Numbered from the stretch's first letter, positions 7,610-17,130 are shown. The stretch is DNA of 32,517 nucleotides from Bacteroidia bacterium (GCA_026391475.1 JAPLED010000084.1:1-32517); one strand, 5' to 3'. Notes: a model not told the origin generated them from the sequence alone. Translations and numbers: made by a program.

Positions 7610-8291
7610 CAATCAGCTGGAAGCCTGCTCCATGGATATTTTTAATATTCAAAGCCGGATCGTCCGATAAAAACTTTCTTAATTTCGTAATATAAACATC
7701 CATGCTCCTGGCCGTAAAATAATCATCAGTTCCCCATATCTTTTTCAGAGCCATCTCCCTGCTGATCAATGCATTCGGATTAATTGCAAGTAATTCAAGC
7801 AACTGTGCCTCTTTCGGTGAGAGTTTCTTTTCATCATCTCCAAAAGTAAGTGTCCTCAGTTTGGAGTTGAAAACAAACTTTCCGATCTCATAGATATCTT
7901 TTGTACCGGTTTGAAAATCGCGTCTGGAAAGTATTGCTTTTATCTTTGCCAGAAGTATATCAGTATCAAATGGTTTAGTAATATAGTCATCCCCTCCTAC
8001 TCCATAGCCTTTAAGAACATCTTCTTTCAGTTTTTTTGCAGTAAGGAAAATGATCGGGACCTCATTGTTTATCTGCCTTATCTCATTCGCAATTGTAAAT
8101 CCGTCAACATGCGGAAGCATAATGTCGAGAATGCAGATATTAAAGAGCCCTTTTCTGAAATGATCAAGAGCATATTTGCCATCGTCAACCCACTCAACAG
8201 AGTAGTCGTTTATTTCGAGGTATGACTTCAGAACCGATCCAAAGCTCAGGTCATCCTCAACAAGAAAAATCTTAACGGATTTATTGCTCAT
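7596..8291 (-). CDS. OmpR/PhoB-type response regulator
   Basis: Transcription factor of a two-component system, 231 residues. The receiver domain (about 5-120) has the acidic pair D13/D14, the phosphoacceptor D56 in ILDIMLP, T84 and K106 in ITKPF, so it should be phosphorylatable. The C-terminal winged-helix domain (about 133-228) has the family pattern LSPKEAQLLELLAINPNALI ... ARSMDVYITKLRKFL ... NIHGAGFQL. The histidine kinase lies immediately upstream with a gap of only 2 nt, so they form one operon in the order kinase-regulator. Overall it resembles RprY of Bacteroides, but I do not assign that name. Targets are unknown. Confidence 0.93.
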   Translation of the reverse strand: MSNKSVKIFLVEDDLSFGSVLKSYLEINDYSVEWVDDGKYALDHFRKGLFNICILDIMLPHVDGFTIANEIRQINNEVPIIFLTAKKLKEDVLKGYGVGGDDYITKPFDTDILLAKIKAILSRRDFQTGTKDIYEIGKFVFNSKLRTLTFGDDEKKLSPKEAQLLELLAINPNALISREMALKKIWGTDDYFTARSMDVYITKLRKFLSDDPALNIKNIHGAGFQLIVRED

Positions 8292-8293
8292 TT

Positions 8294-9934
8294 TTAGTTC
8301 TCCCAGTTAAATGGTAAAAATATATCGAACCGGCTTCCCTTACCGGGTTCGCTGAAAACAGTAATATTGCCTCTATGGGCATCAATAATAGCCCGTGCAT
8401 AATTTAAGCCGAGGCCAAATCCCTTAACATCATGTATGTTACCGGAGCTCTGCCGGTAGAACCTTTCAAATATTTTGCTCTGAACTGCTTTTGTCATCCC
8501 AATACCTTTATCCTCAACAGATAAAATTAATCCTTTTTCGCTGTTTTTTGTTTTAATTGTTATTTCCGGTGATTCAGGTGAATATTTTATTGAGTTGTCA
8601 AGAAGGTTATTAACAAGATTTGTCAGGTGCTCACTATCGCCATAAACCACAGGTTCAGAGGCTTCCAAATTAAGATTGATTTTTCCGTTTCGTTGCTGAA
8701 CCTGTATATCAATGGTATCAATTGCATGTTCAATAATTGAATGCATTGAGACATTTTCAAATCTGAATTCAATCTCCTTTTTATCGAGTGAAGCTATCTG
8801 CAGGATTGTTTCAACTTTTTTATTCATCCGGCTGTTCTCTTTTTTGATCATGCTGATGAAATGCCTGATACTGACCTCATCTTTAATAACTTTAGGATTG
8901 GTTATAGTATCTGCAGCAAGCGAAATTGTGGCAATCGGGGTCTTAAACTCGTGCGTCATGTTGTTAATGAAATCTGATTTCATCTCCGAAATCTTCTTTT
9001 GCCTGATAATAAAATACAGACTAAGTGCAAAAGTCGCCAGAATGAATAATGAGAAGAGCATCGAGCCTCCAAGAATCCAGGCCATTGATCCGAGCACATA
9101 ATTGGCGCGCTCAGGAAAAATTACTGACAGAATAAGGTCCTGTCTTATAATATTATCGGGAAATAACCTGACCATATAATTGCTCTTCAGAAAATCATTT
9201 TTTTGCGATTTTTTTATTGTCCCATCCTGAACTATTCCGTCTTTGATTATTGCATATTCATATGGAGTCTGTACTCCTGCAAATGCCAGCGATCGCTTAA
9301 GTGTATATTCAATCTCCTTATTATCAAGCTCAAGAGTCTTTTCCCACTGGTAAATCTCCGATATCATCTGGTCGCTCATGTTCTGAAATTCGCTTGATCT
9401 TTTTTTCACCCAGTCGAGAAATTCGTTCTGCCGGATATATACTGCTTTTGAGTTTTTATTCACATCCTCTCCTCTCTTCACAATTTTCATTTTACCAGAT
9501 TCATCCGGGGCAGCGATGATAAAAGATATGGAGTCTGAAACAACTGAAGTATCCCCATTAAATGTATAAGATTTGTTTACGGTTGTTACTTTTCCTGAGT
9601 CAAAATTACCAGTAATCGTTTGATTGGTAACCCTTAAACTTATTTTATTTCCGGGGACAGAAGAGTAATTTCCGATACTCAGGTAGCCGGAAATATCGTT
9701 TGATGAGTCATTGAATGACAGTGGATCGGTAAGCATAAAATTGTTAAAGAAATTCATCTTCCTCGAAGACTCAATGGCATTTGCGGCATTATTAAGACTG
9801 ACAATTACTGCGTTGTTGAAATTTTCATTCCTTATGCCTACTGCGTTCCGAATCCACACGGTCTGAACCCAGATAATGCCGATAATAGATAACAGCATCA
9901 TAATGATTAGGCCGGTAAATTTCATCCTGTTCAT
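8294..9934 (-). CDS. membrane sensor histidine kinase
   Basis: Partner of the adjacent regulator; 546 residues. Membrane segments at about 7-25 and 284-308 enclose a large periplasmic sensor region of about 255 residues, in which I recognise no named domain. The cytoplasmic part has the H-box FINNMTHEFKTPIATISLAAD with phosphoacceptor His328, the N-box LVNNLLDNSIKYSPE, the G1 box VEDKGIGM, the F-box FERFYR and the G2 box GFGLGLNYARAII, so all catalytic elements are present. It is RprX-like in layout. The start ATG (9932-9934) lies only about 5 nt after a TAATTTTG box, so Met4 (9923-9925) may be the real start, or the mRNA may be nearly leaderless. Confidence 0.92.
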   Translation of the reverse strand: MNRMKFTGLIIMMLLSIIGIIWVQTVWIRNAVGIRNENFNNAVIVSLNNAANAIESSRKMNFFNNFMLTDPLSFNDSSNDISGYLSIGNYSSVPGNKISLRVTNQTITGNFDSGKVTTVNKSYTFNGDTSVVSDSISFIIAAPDESGKMKIVKRGEDVNKNSKAVYIRQNEFLDWVKKRSSEFQNMSDQMISEIYQWEKTLELDNKEIEYTLKRSLAFAGVQTPYEYAIIKDGIVQDGTIKKSQKNDFLKSNYMVRLFPDNIIRQDLILSVIFPERANYVLGSMAWILGGSMLFSLFILATFALSLYFIIRQKKISEMKSDFINNMTHEFKTPIATISLAADTITNPKVIKDEVSIRHFISMIKKENSRMNKKVETILQIASLDKKEIEFRFENVSMHSIIEHAIDTIDIQVQQRNGKINLNLEASEPVVYGDSEHLTNLVNNLLDNSIKYSPESPEITIKTKNSEKGLILSVEDKGIGMTKAVQSKIFERFYRQSSGNIHDVKGFGLGLNYARAIIDAHRGNITVFSEPGKGSRFDIFLPFNWEN

Positions 9935-9938
9935 TATA

Positions 9939-9946
9939 CAAAATTA
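9939..9946 (-). promoter_or_regulatory. candidate -7 box for the kinase-regulator operon
   Basis: Minus strand TAATTTTG matches TAnnTTTG but sits almost on the start codon, and no -33 box is clear. It is either a promoter for a nearly leaderless mRNA or chance in AT-rich DNA. Confidence 0.25.
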
Positions 9947-10072
9947 TATTATTAAGTCGTCACTGAGGCAGTATTTAACTTTTCATTAACTCTAATTAAC
10001 CTAATATTAACTGCAAGTTGTTGGCGTTAAAGTAATTTTGAACTTTTTATCAGGTTTTCCGGCTCATTTTTT

Positions 10073-10753
10073 TTATGCAATAGAATCCATAAAAACCGAC
10101 CAGATATCGCCTTCAGGAAAATGGGCAGTAATCGAAACCGGTTCTTTTTTGACAGGATGAATAAACTCCAGCCTGCGTGCTAAAAGGCTTATGCCTCCAT
10201 CTTCGTTTGACCGGGGAAAACCATATTTCAGGTCTCCTTTTATGGGACATCCGATTTTTGCCAGTTGTGCCCGTATCTGGTGGTGTCTGCCGGAATGAAG
10301 CTCAATTTCAAGCAGATAGAACCTTTCAGATCTTCCTTTCAATCTATAGGTTAAACTCGCCTCTTTTGACCCTTTAACCTCAGTATCATAAACATAACTT
10401 TTGTTTTGCGCCTCATTTTTTTTAAGAAAGTGGGTAATTGTAGCCTCATCTTCAGGAGGTCTCTCCTTTACAATAGCGAGATATGTCTTTTTAACCTGCT
10501 TCATTCTGAACATCTCATTAAGCCTTTCAAGGGCTTTTGATGTACGTGCATACAAAATGACCCCGCTTACCGGACGGTCGAGCCTGTGAATAACTCCCAG
10601 AAAAACTTCACCGGGTTTTTTATACTTCTCTCCAAGGTATTTTTTTACTTCAGTATCCAGGGAGATATCTCCTGTTTTATCACCCTGCGCCAGATCAGAA
10701 GATCTTTTATAAACAGCGATAATATGATTGTCTTCGTAAAGTATTTCAGCCAT
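10073..10753 (-). CDS. RluA-family pseudouridine synthase
   Basis: Isomerises uridine to pseudouridine in rRNA or tRNA. The 226-residue protein has the family signature HRLDRPVSGVILYARTSKA with the catalytic Asp59, the YLAIV strand, and the C-terminal HSGRHHQIRAQLAKIGCPIKGD motif. It lacks the N-terminal S4 RNA-binding domain of RluC and RluD, which matches the short RluA/TruC-like subfamily; the exact target uridine cannot be told. Usual length for the short class. It follows panB on the same strand with an 11-nt gap and is probably co-transcribed with it, without an obvious functional link. Confidence 0.92.
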   Translation of the reverse strand: MAEILYEDNHIIAVYKRSSDLAQGDKTGDISLDTEVKKYLGEKYKKPGEVFLGVIHRLDRPVSGVILYARTSKALERLNEMFRMKQVKKTYLAIVKERPPEDEATITHFLKKNEAQNKSYVYDTEVKGSKEASLTYRLKGRSERFYLLEIELHSGRHHQIRAQLAKIGCPIKGDLKYGFPRSNEDGGISLLARRLEFIHPVKKEPVSITAHFPEGDIWSVFMDSIA

Positions 10754-10764
10754 TTCAGATTCAA

Positions 10765-11580
10765 TCAGTACTGCTCCTTTTCGTTCGGGAAGTTCTGTGA
10801 TCTTACATCGGTAATATAAGCCTGTACAGCACCTTTAATCTCTGCATGAAGATTATGATACCTTCGAAGGAATCGCGGAGAAAATTCTTGTGTAATACCC
10901 AGCATATCATGAAGAACCAACACCTGTCCATCAGTCTTTCCTCCTGCACCAATACCTATTAATGGTATTTTCAGACTATTTGTTACCTCTTCCGCCAGCT
11001 TAGCCGGTATTTTTTCGAGTACTATCGCAAAACAACCGGTCTCTTCAAGTAATCTGGCATCCTCCATTAGCCGGCGGGCCTCCTCTTCTTCCCTGGCCCT
11101 GACTACATAAGTTCCGAACTTATGAATAGCCTGAGGTGTCAGACCAAGATGTCCCATTACTGGAATTCCGGCTGATAATATCCTTTCAATAGATTCAACT
11201 ACCTGAAATCCACCTTCAAGCTTAACAGCATGCGCCCCTGTCTCTTTCATGATCCTTATCGATGAAGCCAGAGCTTCTTTTGAGTTGCCCTGATATGTTC
11301 CAAAAGGAAGATCCACCACAACAAGGGCTCTCTTAACAGCTCTTACAACAGAAGCAGCATGATAAATCATATTATCAAGTGTAATCGGCAGTGTAGTATC
11401 GTAGCCTGCCATTACGTTTGAGGCAGAGTCTCCTACCAGAATAACATCTATTTCTGCTTCATCAAGAATCTTTGCAATGGAATAGTCGTAAGCAGTCAGC
11501 ATTGCAATCTTCTCACCTTTGAGCTTCATCTCATTCAAAACATGAGTAGTAACCCTTTTAACAGATTTATGTATCGACAT
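10765..11580 (-). CDS. panB: ketopantoate hydroxymethyltransferase
   Basis: First committed step of pantothenate (vitamin B5, coenzyme A) synthesis: transfers a hydroxymethyl group from methylene-tetrahydrofolate to ketoisovalerate. The TIM-barrel residues are in place: metal ligands D51 (VGDSASNVM) and D90 ([10 protein letters not shown]), E122 in VKLEGG, and the catalytic Glu189 in VLEKIP; HLGLTPQ and GIGAGG are also family motifs. Length from ATG 11580 is 271 residues, as usual. I rejected the longer in-frame start at 11610, which adds [10 protein letters not shown] and overlaps the likely -7 box. rluA-like follows with an 11-nt gap. No other pan genes are in the window. Confidence 0.95.
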   Translation of the reverse strand: MSIHKSVKRVTTHVLNEMKLKGEKIAMLTAYDYSIAKILDEAEIDVILVGDSASNVMAGYDTTLPITLDNMIYHAASVVRAVKRALVVVDLPFGTYQGNSKEALASSIRIMKETGAHAVKLEGGFQVVESIERILSAGIPVMGHLGLTPQAIHKFGTYVVRAREEEEARRLMEDARLLEETGCFAIVLEKIPAKLAEEVTNSLKIPLIGIGAGGKTDGQVLVLHDMLGITQEFSPRFLRRYHNLHAEIKGAVQAYITDVRSQNFPNEKEQY

Positions 11581-11607
11581 AATTATAAATGTGTTAATTA
11601 CAGTTGC

Positions 11608-11615
11608 CAAAGTTA
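11608..11615 (-). promoter_or_regulatory. candidate -7 box for panB
   Basis: Minus strand TAACTTTG matches TAnnTTTG exactly, 27 bp before ATG 11580. The -33 region is not well conserved. Confidence 0.45.
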
Positions 11616-11801
11616 CAGATTTGTATCGGATGATGCATCCTGATAATTACATCTTTTTAATTTGGCAGCACTTATCACTCTCCCTGTCGTTTTGTCACAT
11701 CGGAGTCTTAAAGGGAGTTAATTTTCTGCATGTTTCGTTAAAACCCCTGAGTTCCCTCAAGGTGACTTGCCAATAACTAATTAACTATATGTTAGTTATA
11801 A

Positions 11802-11825
11802 CCCCCCTTCAGGGGGGCAGGGGGG
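11802..11825. repeat. C6-G6-G6 hairpin
   Basis: Six C, TTCA, six G, CA, six G. The first C and G runs form a 6-bp hairpin with a TTCA loop; the second G run competes for the same C run or could join a G-quadruplex. It is similar in layout to the site at 16279-16305, suggesting one repeat family. Confidence 0.65.
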
Positions 11826-11982
11826 TAAAACTCCTGATAGAAAAGCCTGTTAAGGACCCTCTTGAAACTCAAATAGCATATCTTCCATGGTGCCATATTT
11901 ACATAAAAACAAGAAATAATTTTAATGGCATAATCATTGCTTAATCATAATATCAAATTGAAATTTTTTAAATTAATATAAA

Positions 11983-13893
11983 ATGGGAAAAATAATTGGT
12001 ATCGATCTGGGAACTACAAATTCATGCGTTGCAGTAATGGAAGGCAATGAGCCTGTTGTGATCCCTAACAGTGAGGGTAAAAGAACCACCCCTTCCATAG
12101 TTGCTTTTGTGGAGAATGGAGAACGTAAAGTAGGCGACCCTGCCAAACGACAGGCAATTATCAACGCAAAGAAAACCATTTACTCGATTAAAAGATTTAT
12201 GGGGGAGACTTATGATAAGGTTACAAAAGAGATAAAAAGGGTAACCTATACCGTTGTTAAAGGTGATAATAATACTCCGAGGGTGAAAATTGATAACCGC
12301 ATGTATTCTCCTCAGGAGATCTCTGCAATGATTCTTCAGAAGATGAAGAAGACTGCCGAAGATTATCTGGGACAGGAGGTTACTGATGCAGTTATAACAG
12401 TTCCGGCATATTTCAGCGATTCACAGCGTCAGGCAACAAAAGAGGCAGGTGAGATTGCAGGGTTGAATGTTAAAAGGATCATTAATGAGCCTACTGCTGC
12501 TGCCCTGGCTTATGGTCTCGATAAAAAGTCAAAGGACCTTAAAATAGCTGTATTTGACCTTGGTGGCGGAACATTCGATATTTCGATTCTTGAACTTGGA
12601 GATGGTGTCTTTGAAGTTAAATCCACTAACGGGGACACCCATCTTGGAGGCGACGATTTTGATCATATGATCATTGACTGGATGGCTGAAGAGTTTCTTA
12701 AAGAAGAAGGCGTAGACCTTAGAAAAGATCCGATGGCATTACAGCGCCTGAAAGAAGCTGCCGAAAAAGCCAAAATTGAACTTTCCAGTGCAACAACCAC
12801 GGAGATTAATCTCCCTTACATTATGCCTGTTGATGGAATTCCAAAGCATCTTGTAAAAACACTTACACGTGCCAATTTTGAAAAGATTTGTGATAAACTG
12901 ATCCAGGCTTGTATCGAGCCGTGCAGGATCGCTCTTAAGGATTCAGGTCTTTCTGTGTCTGAAATCGATGAGGTTCTGCTTGTTGGCGGTTCTACTCGTA
13001 CACCTGCGATACAACAGCTTGTTGAAAAATTCTTTGGACGGGTGCCTTCAAAAGGAGTTAACCCCGACGAAGTTGTGGCAGTCGGTGCAGCAATACAGGG
13101 AGGTGTACTTACCGGAGAGGTGAAAGATGTTCTTCTTCTTGATGTTACACCATTGTCACTGGGTATCGAAACAATGGGTGGAGTTATGACTAAACTTATT
13201 GAGTCAAATACTACCATTCCTACCAAGAAAACAGAGGTGTTTACTACGGCTGCCGATAGCCAGCCTTCTGTTGAGATCCATGTTCTCCAGGGAGAAAGAC
13301 CGATGGCAACTGGTAATAAAACTATCGGACGATTCCATCTCGATGGTCTTCCTCCGGCTCCGAGAGGTGTTCCCCAGATTGAAGTAAGCTTTGATATCGA
13401 TGCAAACGGTATTTTACATGCTTCAGCAAAAGACAGAGGTACCGGTAAAGAACAAAGAATAAGGATTGAAGCATCTTCCGGATTAAGTGATGATGAGATA
13501 AGAAGAATGAGAGAAGAAGCCAAGATCAACGCTGAAGCCGACAATAAGGCGAGAGAAAAAGTCGAGAAGATCAATACTGCCGACAGCATGATCTTTACAA
13601 CCGAAAAACAGCTTAAAGAATTCGGCGACAAACTTCCTGCAGATAAAAAGCCGGCTATTGAAGATGCTCTCGCAAAGCTTAAGGAAGCTCACAAATCGCA
13701 GGATATTGAGGCGATCGACAAAGCTCTGGCTGAATTGAATTCAGTATGGCAGGTTGCTTCGGAAGAGATGTACAAAACTGCACAGAACACCGGTCAGCCT
13801 ACATCACAACCCGGTTCTGAACAACCCGGGGATAACAACACCAAGTCGGGTAGTGAAGAGGTAACCGATGTTGACTTTGAAGAGGTAAAATAA
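11983..13893 (+). CDS. dnaK: chaperone DnaK (Hsp70)
   Basis: ATP-dependent chaperone that binds and releases unfolded segments. Residues 1-385 form the actin-like ATPase: [13 protein letters not shown] at the N-terminus, the [16 protein letters not shown] helix, [12 protein letters not shown] and [12 protein letters not shown]. The [15 protein letters not shown] linker leads to the substrate-binding domain, then the helical lid (about 505-600) and a Gln/Gly/Pro-rich tail ending [12 protein letters not shown], as in bacterial DnaK. Length 636 is standard and nothing is missing. grpE and dnaJ are not adjacent, so it is a single-gene unit closed by a strong terminator. No heat-shock operator was found upstream. 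ATG 11983 has no Shine-Dalgarno sequence, as is common in this phylum. Confidence 0.98.
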   Translation: MGKIIGIDLGTTNSCVAVMEGNEPVVIPNSEGKRTTPSIVAFVENGERKVGDPAKRQAIINAKKTIYSIKRFMGETYDKVTKEIKRVTYTVVKGDNNTPRVKIDNRMYSPQEISAMILQKMKKTAEDYLGQEVTDAVITVPAYFSDSQRQATKEAGEIAGLNVKRIINEPTAAALAYGLDKKSKDLKIAVFDLGGGTFDISILELGDGVFEVKSTNGDTHLGGDDFDHMIIDWMAEEFLKEEGVDLRKDPMALQRLKEAAEKAKIELSSATTTEINLPYIMPVDGIPKHLVKTLTRANFEKICDKLIQACIEPCRIALKDSGLSVSEIDEVLLVGGSTRTPAIQQLVEKFFGRVPSKGVNPDEVVAVGAAIQGGVLTGEVKDVLLLDVTPLSLGIETMGGVMTKLIESNTTIPTKKTEVFTTAADSQPSVEIHVLQGERPMATGNKTIGRFHLDGLPPAPRGVPQIEVSFDIDANGILHASAKDRGTGKEQRIRIEASSGLSDDEIRRMREEAKINAEADNKAREKVEKINTADSMIFTTEKQLKEFGDKLPADKKPAIEDALAKLKEAHKSQDIEAIDKALAELNSVWQVASEEMYKTAQNTGQPTSQPGSEQPGDNNTKSGSEEVTDVDFEEVK

Positions 13894-13925
13894 TATAAAA
13901 CTTAGTACAAGATTTTAATAAAGAG

Positions 13926-13953
13926 AGGCTGAAGATATTTCAGCCTTTTTTTT
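13926..13953 (+). terminator. terminator of dnaK
   Basis: AGGCTGAA pairs with TTCAGCCT across a 5-nt loop, followed by a T run. It lies about 33 bp after the dnaK stop codon. Confidence 0.85.
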
Positions 13954-14041
13954 ACGTTTTATTCTGATCCTGTATTACAGTTTTTTATGATTTGCAGGAT
14001 AATTTTTTGTACTTTTATATAAAATTTCGCGTTTCCTTAAT

Positions 14042-14830
14042 ATGAATCTGAAAATAATTACAATAGCCTCTCTGTTAGCCATTTCAGCTACGGCTACATG
14101 CCAGACTGAAACAGAAATTAATAAAACTGATCAGCAGGGAAGGAAACAGGGACATTGGATTAAAAAATATCCCAATAAATCTGTTATGTATGATGGGGTT
14201 TTTAAGGACGATCATCCTGTTGGTGAGCTCAGAAGATATTATGAGAATAATACTTTAAAGTCCTTACTGATATATAATGATAATGGCACTGAGGCAGTAG
14301 CAAGTATTTATCACCCGAATGGCTATATCTCCTCAAAAGGCAAATACGTCAACCAGATGAAAGAGGGGAAATGGCAATTCTTTTCCCTATCCATTAACGG
14401 GTACCTTATCTGTGAGGAACATTACTCCGGGAATCTCAAAAACGGTCCTTCAATGAAATTCTATCCCGACAGTACAGTTTCTGAAAAACTCACTTATATA
14501 AATGATATCAAACAGGGGGAATGGATCCAATACTATCCCAATGGTGCCATCTGCCTGAAATCAAATTATCTGAACGGCAAAATTAATGGCAGGTTTGAGG
14601 TCTGGTTTGTAAATGGGCAGATTGAATTTTCAGGACAATATAAAAATGATGCAAGGGATGGACTCTGGCATATCTATAATAATGACGGAATCCTGAAATA
14701 TAAGTTAGAATACCTGGCAGGAGTTACAAAAGACCGCCAGTTGGATATTGATGAATCTGACTATTTGGACTTCCTTGAGAAAAACAAGGGAAAAATTGCC
14801 GATCCGGAAAAAACCGGAGTTATAAGGTAA
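14042..14830 (+). CDS. secreted MORN-type repeat protein
   Basis: A 262-residue protein with a Sec signal peptide (about 1-20, MNLKIITIASLLAISATATC). The rest consists of about eight short repeats of the MORN_2/YwqK kind, each roughly 'G-W-x-x-Y-P-N-G-x-x-x-x-x-x-Y': GHWIKKYPNKSVMYDG, YHPNGYISSKGKY, GKWQFF, GPSMKFYPDSTVSEK, GEWIQYYPNGAICLKSNY, GRFEVWFVNGQIEFSGQY and GLWHIYNNDGILKYKLEY. Such proteins are often annotated 'toxin-antitoxin YwqK family antitoxin', but no toxin is next to it and the signal peptide argues against that role. Cys20 could act as a lipobox (SATATC), though weakly. It precedes xseA by 38 nt. Function is unknown; an extracytoplasmic scaffold or binding role is plausible. 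Confidence 0.8.
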   Translation: MNLKIITIASLLAISATATCQTETEINKTDQQGRKQGHWIKKYPNKSVMYDGVFKDDHPVGELRRYYENNTLKSLLIYNDNGTEAVASIYHPNGYISSKGKYVNQMKEGKWQFFSLSINGYLICEEHYSGNLKNGPSMKFYPDSTVSEKLTYINDIKQGEWIQYYPNGAICLKSNYLNGKINGRFEVWFVNGQIEFSGQYKNDARDGLWHIYNNDGILKYKLEYLAGVTKDRQLDIDESDYLDFLEKNKGKIADPEKTGVIR

Positions 14831-14868
14831 TGAAGGCTTTCAATCTTTTAACCTGAAAGGAATTGATC

Positions 14869-16245
14869 ATGACTGAAAAACTGTCTTTAACGGAATTACA
14901 GTTGATCATAAGAGATTCTTTATATCTGGCTTTACCTGATATGTATTGGGTAATTGCTGAAATCTCAGAGATTAAGGAAAACAATGCCGGCCATTGTTAC
15001 CTTGAACTAATTGAAAAACATCCCGAAGAGAAGAATGTCAGGGCACGGGCAAAAGCAATAATCTGGAGCAACCGTTACAGATTCCTTAAGTCATTTTTTG
15101 AAAATATTACCGGAGAATCACTAATGGAGGGGCTTAAGATACTGGTTAAAACAAAGGTTGAATATCATGAGTTATATGGATTGAGCCTGGTAATCACCGA
15201 TATCGATCCTGCATTTACAATCGGTGAAATGGCAATGAAACGTCAGTTGGTTATAAAAAAGCTTGAGGAGGAAGGGGTATTTTCAATGAATAAGGAAATT
15301 GACTTTCCTGCTGTTCCTCAAAGAATTGCGATTATTTCTTCAAAGAATGCAGCAGGATATTCTGATTTTATCAATCAACTGACCGGAAATAGTTCCGGAT
15401 ATATTTTTTATACTGCATTGATCGAAACCGCAATGCAGGGGACAGAAACCGAACAAGGGGTAATAAGTGCTCTTGATAAGATTGCATTAAATTCCGATTT
15501 ATTCGATCTTGTAGTAATTATAAGAGGTGGAGGCTCCCAGTCTGATCTCAGCTGGTTCGACAGTTACAACATTGCCTATCATGTTACCCAGTTCCCTTTA
15601 CCTGTTATAACCGGCATAGGCCATGATAAGGATATGTCTGTCACCGATATGGTAGCAAACAGGGCACTAAAGACACCAACTGCAGTGGCCGATTTTCTTA
15701 TCGATTGTGTAACCGGGGCAGAAAACCACCTTATTGAGGTGAGTTCTGAAATTACTGATATTTCAAGGATAATCATCGAAAAGAACAGAAACCGTATTGA
15801 AACATCCGGAATAAGACTGATACCTCTTTCCCGCATAATGATTTCGGAGATAAAAGACAGACTTTCCGGCAATATAATAGAAATCATAAATATTGGAAAA
15901 GAGCATATAATAAGAGCAGGTCTTGCTCCGGCAAATCAGGAATCAAGACTGGTTTCAGCAGTAAAATCTTTTTCGTCAGGCAAAAAATCGGTGCTTGAAA
16001 GAACAATTCAAAACCTTACTGACTTCACAACCAATGCTCTGGACAGAAATAATATCAGAGTAGCAGGATTAGGGAACACCCTGAGTATTCTAAAACCTGA
16101 AAATGTACTTAAGCGAGGGTATACAATAACCTCGTTCATAGGCAGGATATTAAAAAAGAGAGATCAGGTAAAAACAGATGATCTTATTGATACACAATTC
16201 AGTGACGGAGTAGTGAGAAGCAGAGTTGTAGAAAAGAATGGGTGA
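14869..16245 (+). CDS. xseA: exodeoxyribonuclease VII large subunit
   Basis: Catalytic subunit of the single-strand-specific exonuclease VII. The N-terminal OB-fold (about 1-100) is followed by the catalytic domain with PQRIAIISSKNAAGY, VVIIRGGGSQSDLSWFD and GIGHDKDMSVTDMVANRALKTPTAVADFL, then a long helical region (about 285-400) that in the family contacts the small subunits, and a C-terminal LKRGYTIT motif. Length is 458 residues, as usual. I chose ATG 14869 (MTEKLSLTEL) over the in-frame TTG at 14863; AAAGGA lies about 8 nt upstream as a possible ribosome site. The small subunit follows about 150 bp later with a G-rich repeat between. Confidence 0.96.
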   Translation: MTEKLSLTELQLIIRDSLYLALPDMYWVIAEISEIKENNAGHCYLELIEKHPEEKNVRARAKAIIWSNRYRFLKSFFENITGESLMEGLKILVKTKVEYHELYGLSLVITDIDPAFTIGEMAMKRQLVIKKLEEEGVFSMNKEIDFPAVPQRIAIISSKNAAGYSDFINQLTGNSSGYIFYTALIETAMQGTETEQGVISALDKIALNSDLFDLVVIIRGGGSQSDLSWFDSYNIAYHVTQFPLPVITGIGHDKDMSVTDMVANRALKTPTAVADFLIDCVTGAENHLIEVSSEITDISRIIIEKNRNRIETSGIRLIPLSRIMISEIKDRLSGNIIEIINIGKEHIIRAGLAPANQESRLVSAVKSFSSGKKSVLERTIQNLTDFTTNALDRNNIRVAGLGNTLSILKPENVLKRGYTITSFIGRILKKRDQVKTDDLIDTQFSDGVVRSRVVEKNG

Positions 16246-16278
16246 AGGGGAGAATGGGAGAAATTTATTTAGAAAGAT

Positions 16279-16305
16279 CCCCTCCTGGGAGGGGCTTGGG
16301 GTGGG
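16279..16305 (+). repeat. G-rich hairpin and possible G-quadruplex between xseA and xseB
   Basis: CCCCTCC pairs with GGAGGGG (7 bp, 2-nt loop). The following bases extend this to four G runs (GGG, GGGG, GGGG, GGG at 16287-16305), enough for a quadruplex on the + strand and in the mRNA. The form resembles G-rich intergenic repeats I recall from Bacteroidota; the site at 11802-11825 has a similar layout. Confidence 0.6.
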
Positions 16306-16392
16306 TGGTCAATTAAAGACAAAAAATTATTGATATGTGACTTTTTTAAAAAAAATATAAGATATGTAATTGTTTTCTTAAGAATATATGAT

Positions 16393-16590
16393 ATGGCAAA
16401 AAAGGAATTTTCATTTAATGAAGCGGTAATTGAGATCGAGGATATCCTCAGGAACATCGAAAGCGGCGATCTTGATATTGATAAGTTATCTGTTGAGGTA
16501 AAACGAGCTTCTGAACTGATTAAACAGTGTCAGAAAAAGCTAAGATCAACTGAGGAGGAAATCAACAGCATATTTAAGGATATGGTATAA
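16393..16590 (+). CDS. xseB: exodeoxyribonuclease VII small subunit
   Basis: A 65-residue helical protein that assembles on XseA to form exonuclease VII. It has the family pattern FSFNEAVIEIEDILRNIESGDLDIDKLSVEVKRASELIKQCQKKL, a two-helix hairpin. I chose ATG 16393 (MAKKEFSF), since the upstream in-frame start at 16330 adds 21 hydrophobic residues encoded by AT-rich spacer. It is in the same direction as xseA, about 150 bp downstream, so the order xseA-xseB is conserved but the spacing is unusually wide because of the G-rich repeat. A terminator follows the stop codon within a few bases. Confidence 0.93.
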   Translation: MAKKEFSFNEAVIEIEDILRNIESGDLDIDKLSVEVKRASELIKQCQKKLRSTEEEINSIFKDMV

Positions 16591-16619
16591 AAAATAAATC
16601 AGGACCGGAGTCCTGATTT
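16591..16619. terminator. bidirectional terminator between xseB and thioredoxin
   Basis: AAATCAGGAC and its exact complement (10 bp, CGGA loop, 16596-16619) sit between the convergent xseB and thioredoxin genes. On the minus strand the stem is followed by TTATTTTTTAT, a good U run; on the + strand the run is weak. Confidence 0.7.
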
Positions 16620-16770
16620 ACTAATTTACTACCCTAAACCTAAATCCATGAAAAAACTCTTGTAACATGATGTTACTACCTTCTGATATATTTAAACGTT
16701 CGAATATACGAAATGTTTCATTTATAAAAAAATATTTTTTTAAACAAGAACGGTTTTTTTGACGAACGGC

Positions 16771-17130
16771 TTATTTTTCTACACCAAGTACATCCCTGAA
16801 TGCTTTAATAAATGTTTCTTTAGGTAGCGCTCCCATTGCCATTTGTGGCTGACCCTCAGAGGGAACAAATAAAAAGGAAGGTATACTTCTTACACCAAAA
16901 GCTGATGCAAGTTCCTGCTCTTCCTCCGTATTAACCTTAAAAACATCAATCTTACCATCAAAATCTTTAGCCAACTCTTCAAGTACCGGAGCTACCATCT
17001 TACATGGTCCGCACCAATCAGCATAAAAATCAATTATACAAGGCTTTTCGCCTTCAAATTTCCATTCTTTGTTTTTTTCGAAGTTGAATACTTTATTCAA
17101 AAACGTCTCTTTTGTAAGATACTCTACCAT
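16771..17130 (-). CDS. trxA: thioredoxin
   Basis: Small disulfide reductase, 119 residues, cytoplasmic (no signal peptide). The active site WCGPC has Cys40 and Cys43, preceded by IIDFYADW; the cis-proline loop is RSIPSFLF, and the C-terminal helix is ETFIKAFRDVLG. The buried Asp34 of the family is present in IIDFYA. The N-terminus is about 10 residues longer than E. coli thioredoxin. It converges on xseB and is divergent from the nucleotidyltransferase gene, about 150 bp away. No reductase gene is nearby. Confidence 0.95.
   Translation of the reverse strand: MVEYLTKETFLNKVFNFEKNKEWKFEGEKPCIIDFYADWCGPCKMVAPVLEELAKDFDGKIDVFKVNTEEEQELASAFGVRSIPSFLFVPSEGQPQMAMGALPKETFIKAFRDVLGVEK

Larger units (their letters stand above)
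11581..11982. other. divergent panB-dnaK intergenic region
   Basis: About 400 bp between the panB and dnaK starts. It holds the panB -7 box and a G/C-tract hairpin (listed separately). I see no CIRCE-like inverted repeat and no clear TTTG/TAnnTTTG pair in front of dnaK, and no convincing gene. Confidence 0.6.

Noticed and set aside
11581-11982. heat-shock operator (CIRCE) for dnaK
   Set aside because: No TTAGCACTC/GAGTGCTAA-type inverted repeat is present.
12816-13631. 271-codon frame antisense to dnaK
   Set aside because: Long antisense frames are common opposite dnaK and this one shows no domain or start signal.
14042-14830. antitoxin of a toxin-antitoxin pair (YwqK label)
   Set aside because: The protein has a signal peptide, no toxin gene is adjacent, and the label comes only from the MORN-type repeat.
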